From the NCBI RefSeq assembly GCF_009831655.1, contig NZ_WRPA01000015.1:47237-111236 (forward strand): 64,000 bases of DNA. Direction: 5' to 3'. Shown here piece by piece: positions 55,281-63,878 of this stretch (positions within the stretch are counted from its first letter, which is position 1; every line of letters begins with the position of its first letter). The position numbers and the translations under genes are program-made. The stretch is from Shewanella insulae (lineage in GTDB: Bacteria; Pseudomonadota; Gammaproteobacteria; Enterobacterales; Shewanellaceae). The notes under the pieces are model-generated. The model worked only from the letters and a program-made list of their open reading frames with translations, ran no database searches and was not told the DNA's origin.

Positions 55281-55328
55281 AGCCACTATTTATCTGAGTC
55301 ACTATTTATCTGAGCCACTATTTATCTA
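55281..55328. repeat. 16-bp tandem repeat, three units, in the gabD-gabT spacer
   Basis: AGYCACTATTTATCTR repeated three times (55281-55296, 55297-55312, 55313-55328), with a degenerate fourth before it. The last unit contains the gabD stop codon, so the spacer grew by duplication of the gabD 3' end. Confidence 0.8.
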
Positions 55329-56775
55329 AGCCACCGAGGCACAGGTATTTAATTTCCAGGTAATCGTCCAGGCCATACTTGGAGCCTTCACGGCCGTTGC
55401 CCGACTGCTTCACCCCGCCAAAAGGCGCGGCGGCGTTGGAGATGATCCCCTCGTTGACGCCCACCATGCCGTACTCCAGCCCCTCGGCGACGCGGAAGAT
55501 GCGGCCGATATCCCGGGCGTAGAAATAGGCAGCCAGGCCATATTCGGTATCGTTGGCCATGGCCAGCGCCTCATCCTCGCTATCGAAGCTGATGATAGGG
55601 GTCACGGGGCCAAAGATCTCGTTGCGAGCCAGCGGCATCTCGTTGGTCACATCGGTGACGATCACGGGTGCCAGGAAGCTCTCCCCCAGCTTGCTCGGCT
55701 GGCCACCGGTCACTAGCTTGGCGCCGCTTGCCACAGTGTCACCCACCAGCTTGAGCACGTTTTTTACCGCGTCTTTTGAGATCATGGGGCCGACGGTCAC
55801 ACCATCACCCAGGCCATCGCCCAGCTTGAGATTGGCCACGGCAGCGGTAAATTTCTCGGTAAAGGCCTGCTCGACCCCCTTCTGCACGAAGATACGGTTG
55901 GTGCAGACACAGGTCTGCCCGGCGTTACGATACTTGGAGATCAGGGCGCCCTGCACCGCGGCGTCGATATCGGCATCGTCGAACACGATGAAGGGCGCGT
56001 TGCCCCCCAGCTCCATCGAGACCTTCTTCACGCTAGTGGCGCACTGGGCCAGCAAGATCTTGCCCACGGCGGTAGAACCGGTGAAGGTAAACTTGGCCAC
56101 ATCCGGATGCTGGGTCAGCACCTTGCCCATGCCCACGGCATCTTCGCCCACCACTATGTTGAACACCCCGGCAGGGATACCGGCGCGCTCGGCCAGCTCG
56201 GCCATCGCCAGGGCCGACAGCGGCGTCAGCGGTGAGGGACGTGCCACGAAGGTACAACCGGCCGCCAACGCAGCCGCCGCCTTACGGGCGATCATGGCGT
56301 TGGGGAAGTTCCATGGAGTGATAGAGGCCACCACGCCCACAGGCTGCTTGAGCACCAGAATACGCTTATCGTTGGCGGGCGCCGGAATGGTATCGCCGTA
56401 GACACGCTTGCCCTCCTCGGCGAACCAGTCGATGAAGGCGGCACCGTAGGCGATCTCCCCCTTGGCCTCGGCCAGCGGCTTGCCCTGCTCCAGGGTCAGC
56501 AAGCGGCCCAGATCTTCCTGGTGCTCCATCATGAGATTGAACCACTTACGCATCAGGGCGGCGCGCTCGTTAGCCGAACGCTTAGACCACTCAGGCAGTG
56601 CCCGCTTGGCAGCAAGTATGGCCTCCTGGGTATCGTCGAGACTGGCGTCAACCACCTGGGCAATCACCTCCTGACTAGCCGGGTTCACCACATCGAAGCG
56701 CTGGTCGCCCGCCGTCCATCTGCCGTCGATATAGGAGGAAAGTTTGATTAACTGAGTGTCTTTAATTCCCTGCAT
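55318..56775 (-). CDS. gabD: NAD(P)-dependent succinate-semialdehyde dehydrogenase
   Basis: 485 residues from the ATG at 56775 (MQGIKDTQLIK). AGGGA precedes it by 7 bp, while two upstream in-frame ATGs (56790, 56820) lack ribosome sites. Aldehyde dehydrogenase features are TPWNFPNAMIARK, FTGSTAVGK, the general base Glu in ELGGNAPFIVFDDAD and the catalytic Cys in RNAGQTCVC. It oxidises succinate semialdehyde to succinate after GabT. Divergent from a LysR regulator. Confidence 0.94.
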   Translation of the reverse strand: MQGIKDTQLIKLSSYIDGRWTAGDQRFDVVNPASQEVIAQVVDASLDDTQEAILAAKRALPEWSKRSANERAALMRKWFNLMMEHQEDLGRLLTLEQGKPLAEAKGEIAYGAAFIDWFAEEGKRVYGDTIPAPANDKRILVLKQPVGVVASITPWNFPNAMIARKAAAALAAGCTFVARPSPLTPLSALAMAELAERAGIPAGVFNIVVGEDAVGMGKVLTQHPDVAKFTFTGSTAVGKILLAQCATSVKKVSMELGGNAPFIVFDDADIDAAVQGALISKYRNAGQTCVCTNRIFVQKGVEQAFTEKFTAAVANLKLGDGLGDGVTVGPMISKDAVKNVLKLVGDTVASGAKLVTGGQPSKLGESFLAPVIVTDVTNEMPLARNEIFGPVTPIISFDSEDEALAMANDTEYGLAAYFYARDIGRIFRVAEGLEYGMVGVNEGIISNAAAPFGGVKQSGNGREGSKYGLDDYLEIKYLCLGGLDK

Positions 56776-56921
56776 AACAGTTCCCTGCATAAATAGTTCG
56801 AATCTAAAGGGCTGCGCCATAGTGTGAATCGAGCAGGCGCGCTAATTTCTCTATTGAATAGCAAAACTAACTCGGGTTAAATACCAAATATTCAACATAA
56901 AGTTTGAACCTTATAAAACTA

Positions 56922-57869
56922 ATGAGCAAACAGTCCATCATCCCCAAGGCGATCACCGAATACGATCTGCGTCTACTGCGTATCTTTCGCACCGTGGTGG
57001 AGAACGGGGGCTTCGCCGCCGCCGAGAATGAACTAGGGGTTACACGCTCTACCATCAGCGTACATATGTCGAACCTAGAGAGTCGCATGAAGCTCAAGCT
57101 CTGCAGCCGGGGACGAGGTGGATTTGCCCTCACAGAAGCGGGCCAGGCCGTGTATCACGCCTGTATCGAACTCTTCGATTCCCTCAACGATTTCTCGATG
57201 TTTGTTAACAACTTGGGCGAAGAGTTGATCGGCGAACTGGTGATCCTCTGCGCCGATCAGCTGGACCATGGCATGCAGCAGAAGCTGGCCCAGGTGATCG
57301 CCTACATACACCAACGCCAGCCCCAGCTGCACCTGATTCTTGATGGAGAGGCGCTGCACCAGATTGAGAAGTCGCTGCTACAGGACAAAGCCCACGTCGG
57401 CCTGCTGCCCAGCTATCAACAAATCCAGGGCCTCAACTATCAAACCATCTTCAGCGAGCCCATCTACCTGTGTTGCAGCGCCAAGCACCCCTACTTCCAT
57501 CTGAGCGATGAGGAGATCAGCGCAGAGATGCTGGCCAAGACCCCTTCGGCCCATCCCGGCGTCGATATCGATCCCGAGGGTAGAGAGCAGCTAAAGCGCC
57601 TCAACCTGTCGGCCAAGGCGTATCAGTTTGATACACGTAAAACCTTAATTCTATCGGGTTGCTACATAGGCTATCTGCCCCTGAGCTACATACAGGAGGA
57701 GTTGAAACAGCAGGAGATCAAGATCATTCATGGAGATGAGGCCAGCTATCAGTTCAACCTCTCCATGGTGGTCAAGCAGTCGGCGCGAGAGAGCGCCAAG
57801 GTAGAGCTGCTCACCCAGGCCTTCAACGAAGTGTTTGGCCTGGATAAGCCGCGTGTCGAGCAGAGATAA
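56922..57869 (+). CDS. LysR-family regulator divergent from gabDT
   Basis: 315 residues from the ATG at 56922 (MSKQSIIPKA); an in-frame TTG at 56904 is less likely. The N-terminal HTH is LRIFRTVVENGGFAAAENEL, GVTRSTISVHMSNLESRMK. The effector domain follows (about 95-300). Its position 146 bp from and divergent to gabD makes it the likely regulator of GABA catabolism; GABA or succinate semialdehyde as ligand is inference. Confidence 0.88.
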   Translation: MSKQSIIPKAITEYDLRLLRIFRTVVENGGFAAAENELGVTRSTISVHMSNLESRMKLKLCSRGRGGFALTEAGQAVYHACIELFDSLNDFSMFVNNLGEELIGELVILCADQLDHGMQQKLAQVIAYIHQRQPQLHLILDGEALHQIEKSLLQDKAHVGLLPSYQQIQGLNYQTIFSEPIYLCCSAKHPYFHLSDEEISAEMLAKTPSAHPGVDIDPEGREQLKRLNLSAKAYQFDTRKTLILSGCYIGYLPLSYIQEELKQQEIKIIHGDEASYQFNLSMVVKQSARESAKVELLTQAFNEVFGLDKPRVEQR

Positions 57870-57874
57870 AGGAG

Positions 57875-58399
57875 CTAAAACTTCTCCAGCAGCGACTCGT
57901 CGAAATCCTCTGGGCCGATATTAAGCCCAAGCGAGGCGATACGCGCCTTAACTGCCTCTAATTCCTTATCGACCTGGCTCAGGGTCAAGGTGTTATCGTC
58001 CAGCAGATAAACCAGTTTCTGGCTGCTGAAATAGAACACCTGTATGATGAGGGCGTCGATGTCATTGCGCTCGCCCGCCTGCTTAATCTGCTTGAACTTG
58101 CGGTAGATGCGGTTCTGCAGCGCCTTAAGTCTCGACACATAATAGATCTCGCGAAAGTACGCTTTGTGGCGCTGTTGGTAGAGCGCCAAGGCGCAGACTG
58201 CAAAGCCCATCAACACGCCGAAGAAATTCAGGTGCAGGTTGCCGGTCGACTCGCCGCTGACCACCTCCTGATTGCCAAACAGGGCGATCAACAGCTGCCC
58301 TGATACCAGAGACAGCAGGGCTAAACTGGCGATAAATACCGCAATCACCCGATTTAAATGCTGGCGATAACGCGCCTTATCCACCTCGACTAACATCAT
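57875..58399 (-). CDS. DUF3087 membrane protein
   Basis: 174 residues from the ATG at 58399 (the frame opens at TTG 58414). Two membrane helices (about 18-38 and 56-74) are followed by a cytoplasmic helical domain rich in Lys/Arg/Gln (RLKALQNRIYRKFKQIKQAG) and an acidic C-terminus. The start KARYRQHLNRVIAVF is typical of DUF3087, common in Shewanella and Vibrio. Function unknown. Convergent with the LysR gene, 5 bp between stops. Confidence 0.78.
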   Translation of the reverse strand: MMLVEVDKARYRQHLNRVIAVFIASLALLSLVSGQLLIALFGNQEVVSGESTGNLHLNFFGVLMGFAVCALALYQQRHKAYFREIYYVSRLKALQNRIYRKFKQIKQAGERNDIDALIIQVFYFSSQKLVYLLDDNTLTLSQVDKELEAVKARIASLGLNIGPEDFDESLLEKF

Positions 58400-58590
58400 T
58401 TTTTCGATTTCCAATCCGTTTTAGCCTAAGCAAGCCTAGCATGAGTAATAAGTTAAGTAACAGTTTTAAAACGATAAAAAATTTGATCTCTCGGCTTAAG
58501 CTAGGCAAGTTAATAACTTGTTACCGCAAGATGTTAACAGGCTTGCCAGAGAATTTAACAGCAACCAAACATTTAGCAGTAAAAACATCT

Positions 58591-58614
58591 AGACGTCTAA
58601 ATTGACAGACGTCT
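58591..58614. promoter_or_regulatory. MetJ operator (met boxes) upstream of metT
   Basis: AGACGTCT at 58591-58598 and again at 58607-58614 are both perfect 8-bp met boxes, with the degenerate box AAATTGAC between them in the same 8-bp register. Three contiguous boxes are a standard arrangement for cooperative MetJ-SAM binding. The downstream gene is therefore expected to be repressed by methionine excess. Confidence 0.9.
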
Positions 58615-58752
58615 TTCGATCTCATATCCTCTCACCTATTGAGATGTCCCATTTCGCCCAGGCGAGATGTTCCAGCTAGGAGGGCAAGGGAACGAACATC
58701 CAGTTTTAATGACACGTCTCCATGGAGACGTTTAGCGAGAAGAGAGAGCGTT
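58615..58752 (+). promoter_or_regulatory. Structured leader of metT
   Basis: 138-bp leader. GATGTTC (58666-58672) can pair with GAACATC (58694-58700) enclosing AGGAGGGCAAGGGAAC, so a strong Shine-Dalgarno-like AGGAGG is inside a possible hairpin. A 9-codon ORF (MTRLHGDV, ATG at 58709) follows it, overlapping the palindrome ACGTCTCCATGGAGACGT. It does not fit known SAM riboswitch consensus patterns. Function as a control element is speculative. Confidence 0.35.
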
Positions 58753-60084
58753 TTGACAACACCAACACAAACCACGGCCCCCAAGGCATCATTTATCGCC
58801 CTACTGCCGTTATTCCTGTTTCTGGCCCTGTTTATCGGTGCCGGCGTCTATTTCCAAAGCCAGGGCGTCGACTTTGCCTTCTATCAGCTGCCCAGCGTAG
58901 TCGCCATCTTACCCGCCATCATACTGGCGATAGTGATCTCCAAGGAGAAGCTGAATCAGAGCATAGAGACCTTCATCGGTGGCATAGGTCATTCCAACAT
59001 CATCGCCATGTGTCTCATCTACCTATTAGCCGGTGCCTTCGCCTCGGTTGCCAAGGCGACGGGCGGCGTGGATGCTACCGTGGCACTGGGCCTGTCGTTA
59101 GTCCCCTCTAACCTGCTGCTGCCGGGTTTCTTCGTGATCGCCGCCTTTATCGCCACCGCCATGGGCACCTCTATGGGCACCATAGCCGCGGTCGCCCCTA
59201 TCGCGCTAGGCGTGGCCGAAGAGGCACATATCGACCTGGCGCTGATGGCCGGGGCGGTGATCTCAGGCGCCCTGTTTGGTGACAACCTGTCGATCATCTC
59301 AGACACCACCATTGCCGCGACCCGCACCCAGGGCTGCGAGATGAAGGACAAGTTTAGAGAGAACCTGATCTTTGCCATTCCCGCCTCGCTGATCACCCTG
59401 GTGGTCTTCACCCTAGTCGGACAGGGGCAGGCCGATGTGGCGCCACAAGAGATAGATTTTCTCAAGGTGGTTCCCTACCTCACCATTCTCGTGCTGGCGG
59501 TGGCCGGACTGAACGTGTTCGTGGTGCTGACAGTTGGGATCTTGCTGGCCGGCATTACCGGGTTTGCCACCCTGGAGTATGGCCTGATCCAGTTTGGTAA
59601 GGATATCTATACCGGCTTTAGCAACATGCAGGAGATCTTCATCCTCTCTATGCTCGTGGGTGGCCTGGCGGCCCTGATGCAACAACAGGGCGGACTGGCA
59701 TTTGTGAGCAAGCAGATAGAGAAACTTATCGTCCGCTTCTCCAGCGCCAAGGGCGAGGCCTCGACCCGCGCCTCTGAGCTGGGCATGGCAGGTATCGTCG
59801 CCCTGACCAATACCTGTGTGGCCAACAATACTGTGTCTATCGTGGTAAGCGGCGACATCGCCAAAGACTTGGCCGAGAAACATGAAGTTACCCCGAAGCG
59901 CGCCGCCAGTATCTTGGATATCTTCTCCTGTATCATTCAGGGACTCATCCCCTATGGTGCCCAGGCGCTGCTTATCGCCTCCACCTTCGGTATCAGCCCG
60001 CTACAGGCGGTAACCCACGCCTGGTACTGCATGATACTCGCCGTAGTCGCCATCGCCATAGTGGTGCTGCGCAAGCGTCACTAA
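58753..60084 (+). CDS. metT: NhaC-family transporter, probable methionine transporter MetT
   Basis: 443 residues from a TTG at 58753 (read MTTPTQTTAPK), where the membrane protein begins; the frame opens 114 bp earlier without any homology-like content. Ten to twelve helices are visible. Family blocks are FIGGIGHSNIIAMCLIYLLA, GTSMGTIAAVAPIALGVAEE and GALFGDNLSIISDTTIAATR. NhaC-superfamily members with MetJ or SAM control have been predicted to import methionine (MetT). The perfect met boxes upstream support that over Na+/H+ exchange. Confidence 0.85.
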   Translation: MTTPTQTTAPKASFIALLPLFLFLALFIGAGVYFQSQGVDFAFYQLPSVVAILPAIILAIVISKEKLNQSIETFIGGIGHSNIIAMCLIYLLAGAFASVAKATGGVDATVALGLSLVPSNLLLPGFFVIAAFIATAMGTSMGTIAAVAPIALGVAEEAHIDLALMAGAVISGALFGDNLSIISDTTIAATRTQGCEMKDKFRENLIFAIPASLITLVVFTLVGQGQADVAPQEIDFLKVVPYLTILVLAVAGLNVFVVLTVGILLAGITGFATLEYGLIQFGKDIYTGFSNMQEIFILSMLVGGLAALMQQQGGLAFVSKQIEKLIVRFSSAKGEASTRASELGMAGIVALTNTCVANNTVSIVVSGDIAKDLAEKHEVTPKRAASILDIFSCIIQGLIPYGAQALLIASTFGISPLQAVTHAWYCMILAVVAIAIVVLRKRH

Positions 60085-60103
60085 TTCCAAGCATCACAGC
60101 TCC

Positions 60104-60138
60104 TAGATTGTGCGCCCCGTCTGCTGGCGTACAATCTA
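60104..60138. terminator. Imperfect 13-bp inverted repeat after metT
   Basis: TAGATTGTGCGCC-CCGTCTGCT-GGCGTACAATCTA: stem with one mismatch, 20 bp after the metT stop, followed by AAATTG rather than a T run. Possible Rho-assisted terminator or mRNA 3' stabiliser. Confidence 0.55.
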
Positions 60139-60269
60139 AATTGTGACATTCCTCACCTTAGCGGTTCCACTCTTTGGGGGTTTTCAATTAAACTATGCTC
60201 ATAGGGATATAATTGTCGACGCAGGCCGCCAGATTAAGCATTTACTAAAATAAGCCAGGCGTCAGAATC

Positions 60270-60302
60270 AAAGGAGTACCACAAGATGTGCTCCTTTTTT
60301 AT
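60270..60302 (+). terminator. Intrinsic terminator just upstream of the DUF998-like gene
   Basis: AAAGGAGTAC-CACAAGAT-GTGCTCCTTT followed by TTTT: 10-bp stem with one G-T pair, ending 31 bp before the ATG at 60333. It could be an attenuator, or the end of a short RNA begun in the metT-60333 spacer. Confidence 0.75.
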
Positions 60303-60332
60303 ATTCAAAAAACAACAATAAATGGCATCGCT

Positions 60333-61034
60333 ATGGCCCTACACCAACCGATTAACTACGACCTGCAACGCATGGTGGTATTTACCATACTCGCGGGTGC
60401 GTTCATCTCAGCCCTCGGCATCTCTATCTCCTTGTTCGCCAAGTTTCAGGCGATGGGACCGGAAGCCTTTAATCACAGGCCCGATCTGCTGGGCAACTAT
60501 GTCGACTCTCCCTTGGCCTACATCTTCAACATGGGGCTGATCCTGGCGGGCTCTTGCATACTGCTGGCCATGTACGGCCTGCTACAACTCAGGCTGGGCC
60601 ACTTTGGCAACTACATCGCCCTGGCAGGCTTCGTGGTGGGGATCACCATCATCCTCATCGGCATCTACCCCATCAACTACCTCAAGGAACACAGGCTGTT
60701 TTCCACCATCTTCCTGATCGCCACCATAGTCCTCTATTTCCTGACCCTCTCGGCCAGGGTCAACCATAAGGCACTCTGCTCGACACCACTGTTTGTCGTC
60801 TCCGGCCTCGGGCTCATCGCCGCTAGCAGCCTGGCCCTCATGGTCGATTGGGCGATCCTCGACTTCGCGCCCTGCAATCACCAAGACGGTTCGATATGCG
60901 GCGTCGCCCTTGCCATGTGGGTTCAGACCAATCTGGTGATGATCTGGTGTGTCACCCTGGCGCTCACCATCAAGAAGCTTGCCAGGCACAGCTATCAGGA
61001 TAACCTGACTAGCCGGATCTCGGCAGGCGGCTAA
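60333..61034 (+). CDS. DUF998-like membrane protein
   Basis: 233 residues from the ATG at 60333 (MALHQPINYDLQ); a longer frame from 60288 starts inside the terminator and is rejected. Six membrane helices (about 13-33, 52-72, 82-102, 110-128, 145-165, 188-210) are seen. Features resembling DUF998/Frag1-type proteins: D-S-P-L-A-Y-I-F-N between helices 1 and 2, and LAGFVVGITIILIGIYP. Function unknown. The pseudouridine synthase gene begins 9 bp after its stop, so they are likely cotranscribed. Confidence 0.65.
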   Translation: MALHQPINYDLQRMVVFTILAGAFISALGISISLFAKFQAMGPEAFNHRPDLLGNYVDSPLAYIFNMGLILAGSCILLAMYGLLQLRLGHFGNYIALAGFVVGITIILIGIYPINYLKEHRLFSTIFLIATIVLYFLTLSARVNHKALCSTPLFVVSGLGLIAASSLALMVDWAILDFAPCNHQDGSICGVALAMWVQTNLVMIWCVTLALTIKKLARHSYQDNLTSRISAGG

Positions 61035-61043
61035 GCAAGCCTG

Positions 61044-61760
61044 ATGCGCCTCGCCCAGTACCTCGCCTTAACCGGACTCTGCTCTCGCCGCGCCGCATCA
61101 CGGCTGATCCGCGATGGGCGGGTCAGCATAGGTGATCAGTTGGCCAACCACGTCAGTCGTGTCGAGCTAATCCAGACCTCCTCTGGCCAGCAGGCATCCC
61201 TCACCGTCTGTGTCGATGGCCAGCCTCAGCCCCCCATCGCCGATAAGGCCTACTGGATGCTCTACAAGGCGGTGGGCACCGACTGTCGCCTGCAGCCGCA
61301 AGATCCGGCCAGCCTGCTGCACCTCTTACCAGGGCAGCCACGTCTCTACCCCGTGGGGCGGCTGGATAAGGATTCGAGAGGATTACTGCTTCTCACCAAC
61401 GACGGCGAGCTGACCCAGCGCCTGATGCACCCAAGCTATGCCCACCACAAGCGCTACCATGTCAGGCTGGACAGGCCCTTCGACGACGCCTTTATTCGCC
61501 AGATGGCAGCAGGCGTCAGCTATAAGGATGTCACCACCCTCCCCTGCCAGATGACACGCCTTAGCCCAGACAGCTTCGAGATAGTCCTCACCCAGGGGCT
61601 CAACCGCCAGATCCGCCGCATGAGTCAGGCTCTGGGCTATAAGGTAGTCGACCTTAAGCGCGTCGCCATTGAGTCCTTGACCCTGGGCGATCTGCCCGAG
61701 GGGGAGATGCGGGAGTTAACCGAGCAGGAGATTGCTATGCTTAGGGCCAGCATAGAATAA
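61044..61760 (+). CDS. RsuA/RluB/E/F-family pseudouridine synthase with S4 domain
   Basis: 238 residues. The N-terminal S4 RNA-binding domain (about 1-45: MRLAQYLALTGLCSRRAASRLI) is followed by the catalytic domain with GRLDKDSRGLLLLTNDG, whose Asp is the family nucleophile, and GLNRQIRRMSQALGYKV. It isomerises a uridine in rRNA or tRNA. The S4 domain and KRYHVRLDRP suggest an RluF-like enzyme; the exact target is not determined. Confidence 0.88.
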   Translation: MRLAQYLALTGLCSRRAASRLIRDGRVSIGDQLANHVSRVELIQTSSGQQASLTVCVDGQPQPPIADKAYWMLYKAVGTDCRLQPQDPASLLHLLPGQPRLYPVGRLDKDSRGLLLLTNDGELTQRLMHPSYAHHKRYHVRLDRPFDDAFIRQMAAGVSYKDVTTLPCQMTRLSPDSFEIVLTQGLNRQIRRMSQALGYKVVDLKRVAIESLTLGDLPEGEMRELTEQEIAMLRASIE

Positions 61761-61958
61761 GACCTAGGTATCGTTGCTCTAGTCAACTGAGATTACGAGT
61801 GTATCTACACAGGTTTACAACGTATCTTCAATTGAGATTTACTGATCTTGATTAGCGCTTTATTTCGTGACTAAGCTTGTGGTTCGGTTCATAGATTATG
61901 GTGTGAATTCCAGCTAGGCTATTTTACGTTTAATGGATTAATCTTATGAGGCTCAGCA

Positions 61959-62477
61959 ATGATAAAGGCAGTGACACTTCTCACCTTCGCATTACTACTC
62001 GCAGGTTGCAGCTCGACCTATCAACATTCGGCACTACAGACCCCTACAGCTAAATTAGATCCCACCAAGAGCGTGCTGGTTGCCGTGCCCGAAAATGGCT
62101 GGTATGGCGACAAGGTTTATCGCAATTCAGGCCGTATGACAGCCAATGCTGTCCGAAGCGCCTTCTCCAAATACACCAGTAGGGTAAGTATCGCGGCCGA
62201 TTGCGTGGGTGACGACTGCCTAAAACAGCTTGATGCCAATCAGTTTGGCTACTTTGTAAAACCTATCATTCTCCACTGGGAAGACAGGGCAACCGAATGG
62301 TCAGGGATCTCTGACACCATAGAGATTCAGCTTATCGTCATAGATGCTCGAACCAAGCAAGAAATTGCAAATGCTTCCTACACGGGAAAGAGTAAGTGGG
62401 CCAGCTTCGGCGGCGATCACCCTCAGGATCTCCTACCTGAGCCCACCAATGCATTTGTGAGTCGCCTATACAAATAG
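61959..62477 (+). CDS. DUF4823 lipoprotein
   Basis: 172 residues. The lipobox LLAGC-SS places the modified Cys at residue 17; Ser at +2 suggests the outer membrane. The mature domain (about 35-170) contains VLVAVPENGWYGDKVYRNSG and fits DUF4823, a family of small proteobacterial lipoproteins of unknown function. A pair of cysteines (CVGDDC) may form a disulfide. Single-gene unit. Confidence 0.78.
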   Translation: MIKAVTLLTFALLLAGCSSTYQHSALQTPTAKLDPTKSVLVAVPENGWYGDKVYRNSGRMTANAVRSAFSKYTSRVSIAADCVGDDCLKQLDANQFGYFVKPIILHWEDRATEWSGISDTIEIQLIVIDARTKQEIANASYTGKSKWASFGGDHPQDLLPEPTNAFVSRLYK

Positions 62478-62552
62478 GCTGTGGGCTTATGCTCGAGTAT
62501 CAGGCTGAATGATTATTTAGTAGGTATTTGAAGGGCTAATCTTCATTGTTAT

Positions 62553-62745
62553 CTAACGCCTGCCCGGCGGGTGCAGTACATGGAAGTACCAATGTCGTGA
62601 TTACATGGATGTGAAAGAACGACGTATGTGCAGATACGCCTGTGAGACGCCGTGAATAAGTCCCTTTAGGCTCTGCCGAAACATCCCTGTTTCGGAAGCT
62701 CACCGGCGTATCTACACTAGGTATCTAACGTCTCTTCGATTTGGC
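62553..62745 (+). repeat. Hairpin element, copy 1 (with 72-bp insert)
   Basis: Begins CTAACGCCTGCCCGGCGGG, then an insert carrying GTAC-ATGGAA-GTAC and TTACATGGATGTGA (a match to ACANGGANGT). The 120-bp unit (62626-62745) follows: outer stem GTGCAGATACGCC / GGCGTATCTACAC, then GTGAG / CTCAC, and the hairpin CCGAAACA-TCCC-TGTTTCGG. The minus strand of that hairpin reads ACAGGGATGT. Confidence 0.85.
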
Positions 62746-62901
62746 GGTATTGGTGTATTTAAGGCGTGAAAGCTAACTGATTTTTGCCCCAAAGTGTGCT
62801 GCCCTTAGAATGAAGGTTTGGCATTTCTATAGTTTGATTGGTTGGCATTTGGCGACATGCTCATTTATTAAGTGAGTTGAAGGTCGTACCTTCATCGCTA
62901 C

Positions 62902-63042
62902 CTAACGCCTGCCCGGCGGGGGATGTGCAGATACGCCTGTGAGACGCCGTGAATAAGTCCCTTTAGGCTCTGCCGAAACATCCCTGTTTCGGAAGCTCAC
63001 CGGCGTATCTACACTCGGTATCTAACATCTCTTCGATTTGGC
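62902..63042 (+). repeat. Hairpin element, copy 2
   Basis: Same head CTAACGCCTGCCCGGCGGG followed directly by the 120-bp unit (62923-63042) that differs from copy 1 at only two visible positions. High identity and direct orientation point to recent duplication or dispersal of the element. Confidence 0.88.
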
Positions 63043-63279
63043 TTCGTTTGATGTGAGTAGGAGGGCTAGATGAGTGTTCGGCAGGTTGCCAAACTCTACT
63101 CGCTAGACTGCGCATCTATACAGGTATAATGGGATTTTGCAAAAAAGCGCCCCTTTCGCTTCCTACTATGTAATCTTGCGGTTCTCGCTTTGTTTTTTGA
63201 AAATTCGTAACCAATTGATTAAATTCAGTAAAAAACTGAGCGTCAGCCATTTAATAGGGAGTGGTGGAGGTCTCGTTAA

Positions 63280-63396
63280 ATGAAGTCTCGCTTTGTTTTC
63301 GGGCTGCTTATTTTGTCCTTGTTATGTAATGCTGTTATTGATATAAATTTCAAATATTTAAAAAAATTTGCCGCGATGTACATTAGTAGAGAGTGA
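63280..63396 (+). CDS. Putative 38-residue small membrane protein
   Basis: Short ORF MKSRFVFGLLILSLLCNAVI ... AAMYISRE. GGAGG at 63266-63270 is 9 bp before the ATG. Residues 5-21 are a hydrophobic helix, so the product would be membrane-inserted or exported. AT-rich like the next gene. No family recognised; translation is plausible, not proven. Confidence 0.4.
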   Translation: MKSRFVFGLLILSLLCNAVIDINFKYLKKFAAMYISRE

Positions 63397-63426
63397 TTTA
63401 CATAGGCGGCATTCTTGCTAATAAGC

Positions 63427-63878
63427 GTTAGGTAACTATGAACTCGTCAACTCTTCGTATACTTTCTTATTTAGCGCTGTTGGTTTTCTTTGTAACCATC
63501 ACGATTAATCTATGTAGCCACTTCGGTATAGAGCTTTCAGATTCAGCTATATTCTTACCTCAAATTATTGTAATTGGATTGGCTTTCCCACTTGTTAAAA
63601 TGTGCAATGAAACTATGCCTGATACTAATAATGGGAATTTGGCACATATTTTTTCAGCGACTAACGGTAAGTATTTTCTACTACTGGCTTTAATTGGTTT
63701 GTACGGGATCATAAACTTTTTTTACTTTATACATCAAACTAAACCATTCCCAAGAGGTGAAGCTCCTTTATATCTTGAGAGCGGTATTTTCTCTTCTGGG
63801 CAAATGATATTCGCATTTTTAGAGTTCATTATTACTAATGCGTTAATTAAAATTACCGGTGAAAAAAAGTTACCTAAC
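63427..63878. mobile_element. Possible integron-type gene cassette (11-bp inverted core-like ends)
   Basis: GTTAGGTAACT (63427-63437) immediately before the ATG and its exact complement AGTTACCTAAC (63868-63878) at the end of the gene. GTTAGGT fits the GTTRRRY core and ACCTAAC the RYYYAAC core of attC sites. The gene between is AT-rich and its last codons overlap the right core, as in real cassettes. No integrase gene and no complete attC site is visible; the right side is replaced by an IS110/IS1111-type element. Confidence 0.4.

Larger units (their letters stand above)
62478..63279. repeat. Accessory non-coding region with two direct copies of a hairpin element
   Basis: About 800 bp without a supported gene. 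It contains repeat copies at 62553-62745 and 62902-63042, described separately, and ordinary sequence between them. The start GCTCCTTA-type elements of a gene are missing. The DUF4823 terminator is not obvious. Confidence 0.6.

Noticed and set aside
58639..58752. Long N-terminal extension of metT
   Set aside because: Arg-rich, no membrane-protein character, and includes the leader; TTG 58753 gives the expected N-terminus.
58615..58752. SAM riboswitch in the metT leader
   Set aside because: The leader does not show the conserved cores of known SAM riboswitch classes; MetJ boxes already explain methionine control.
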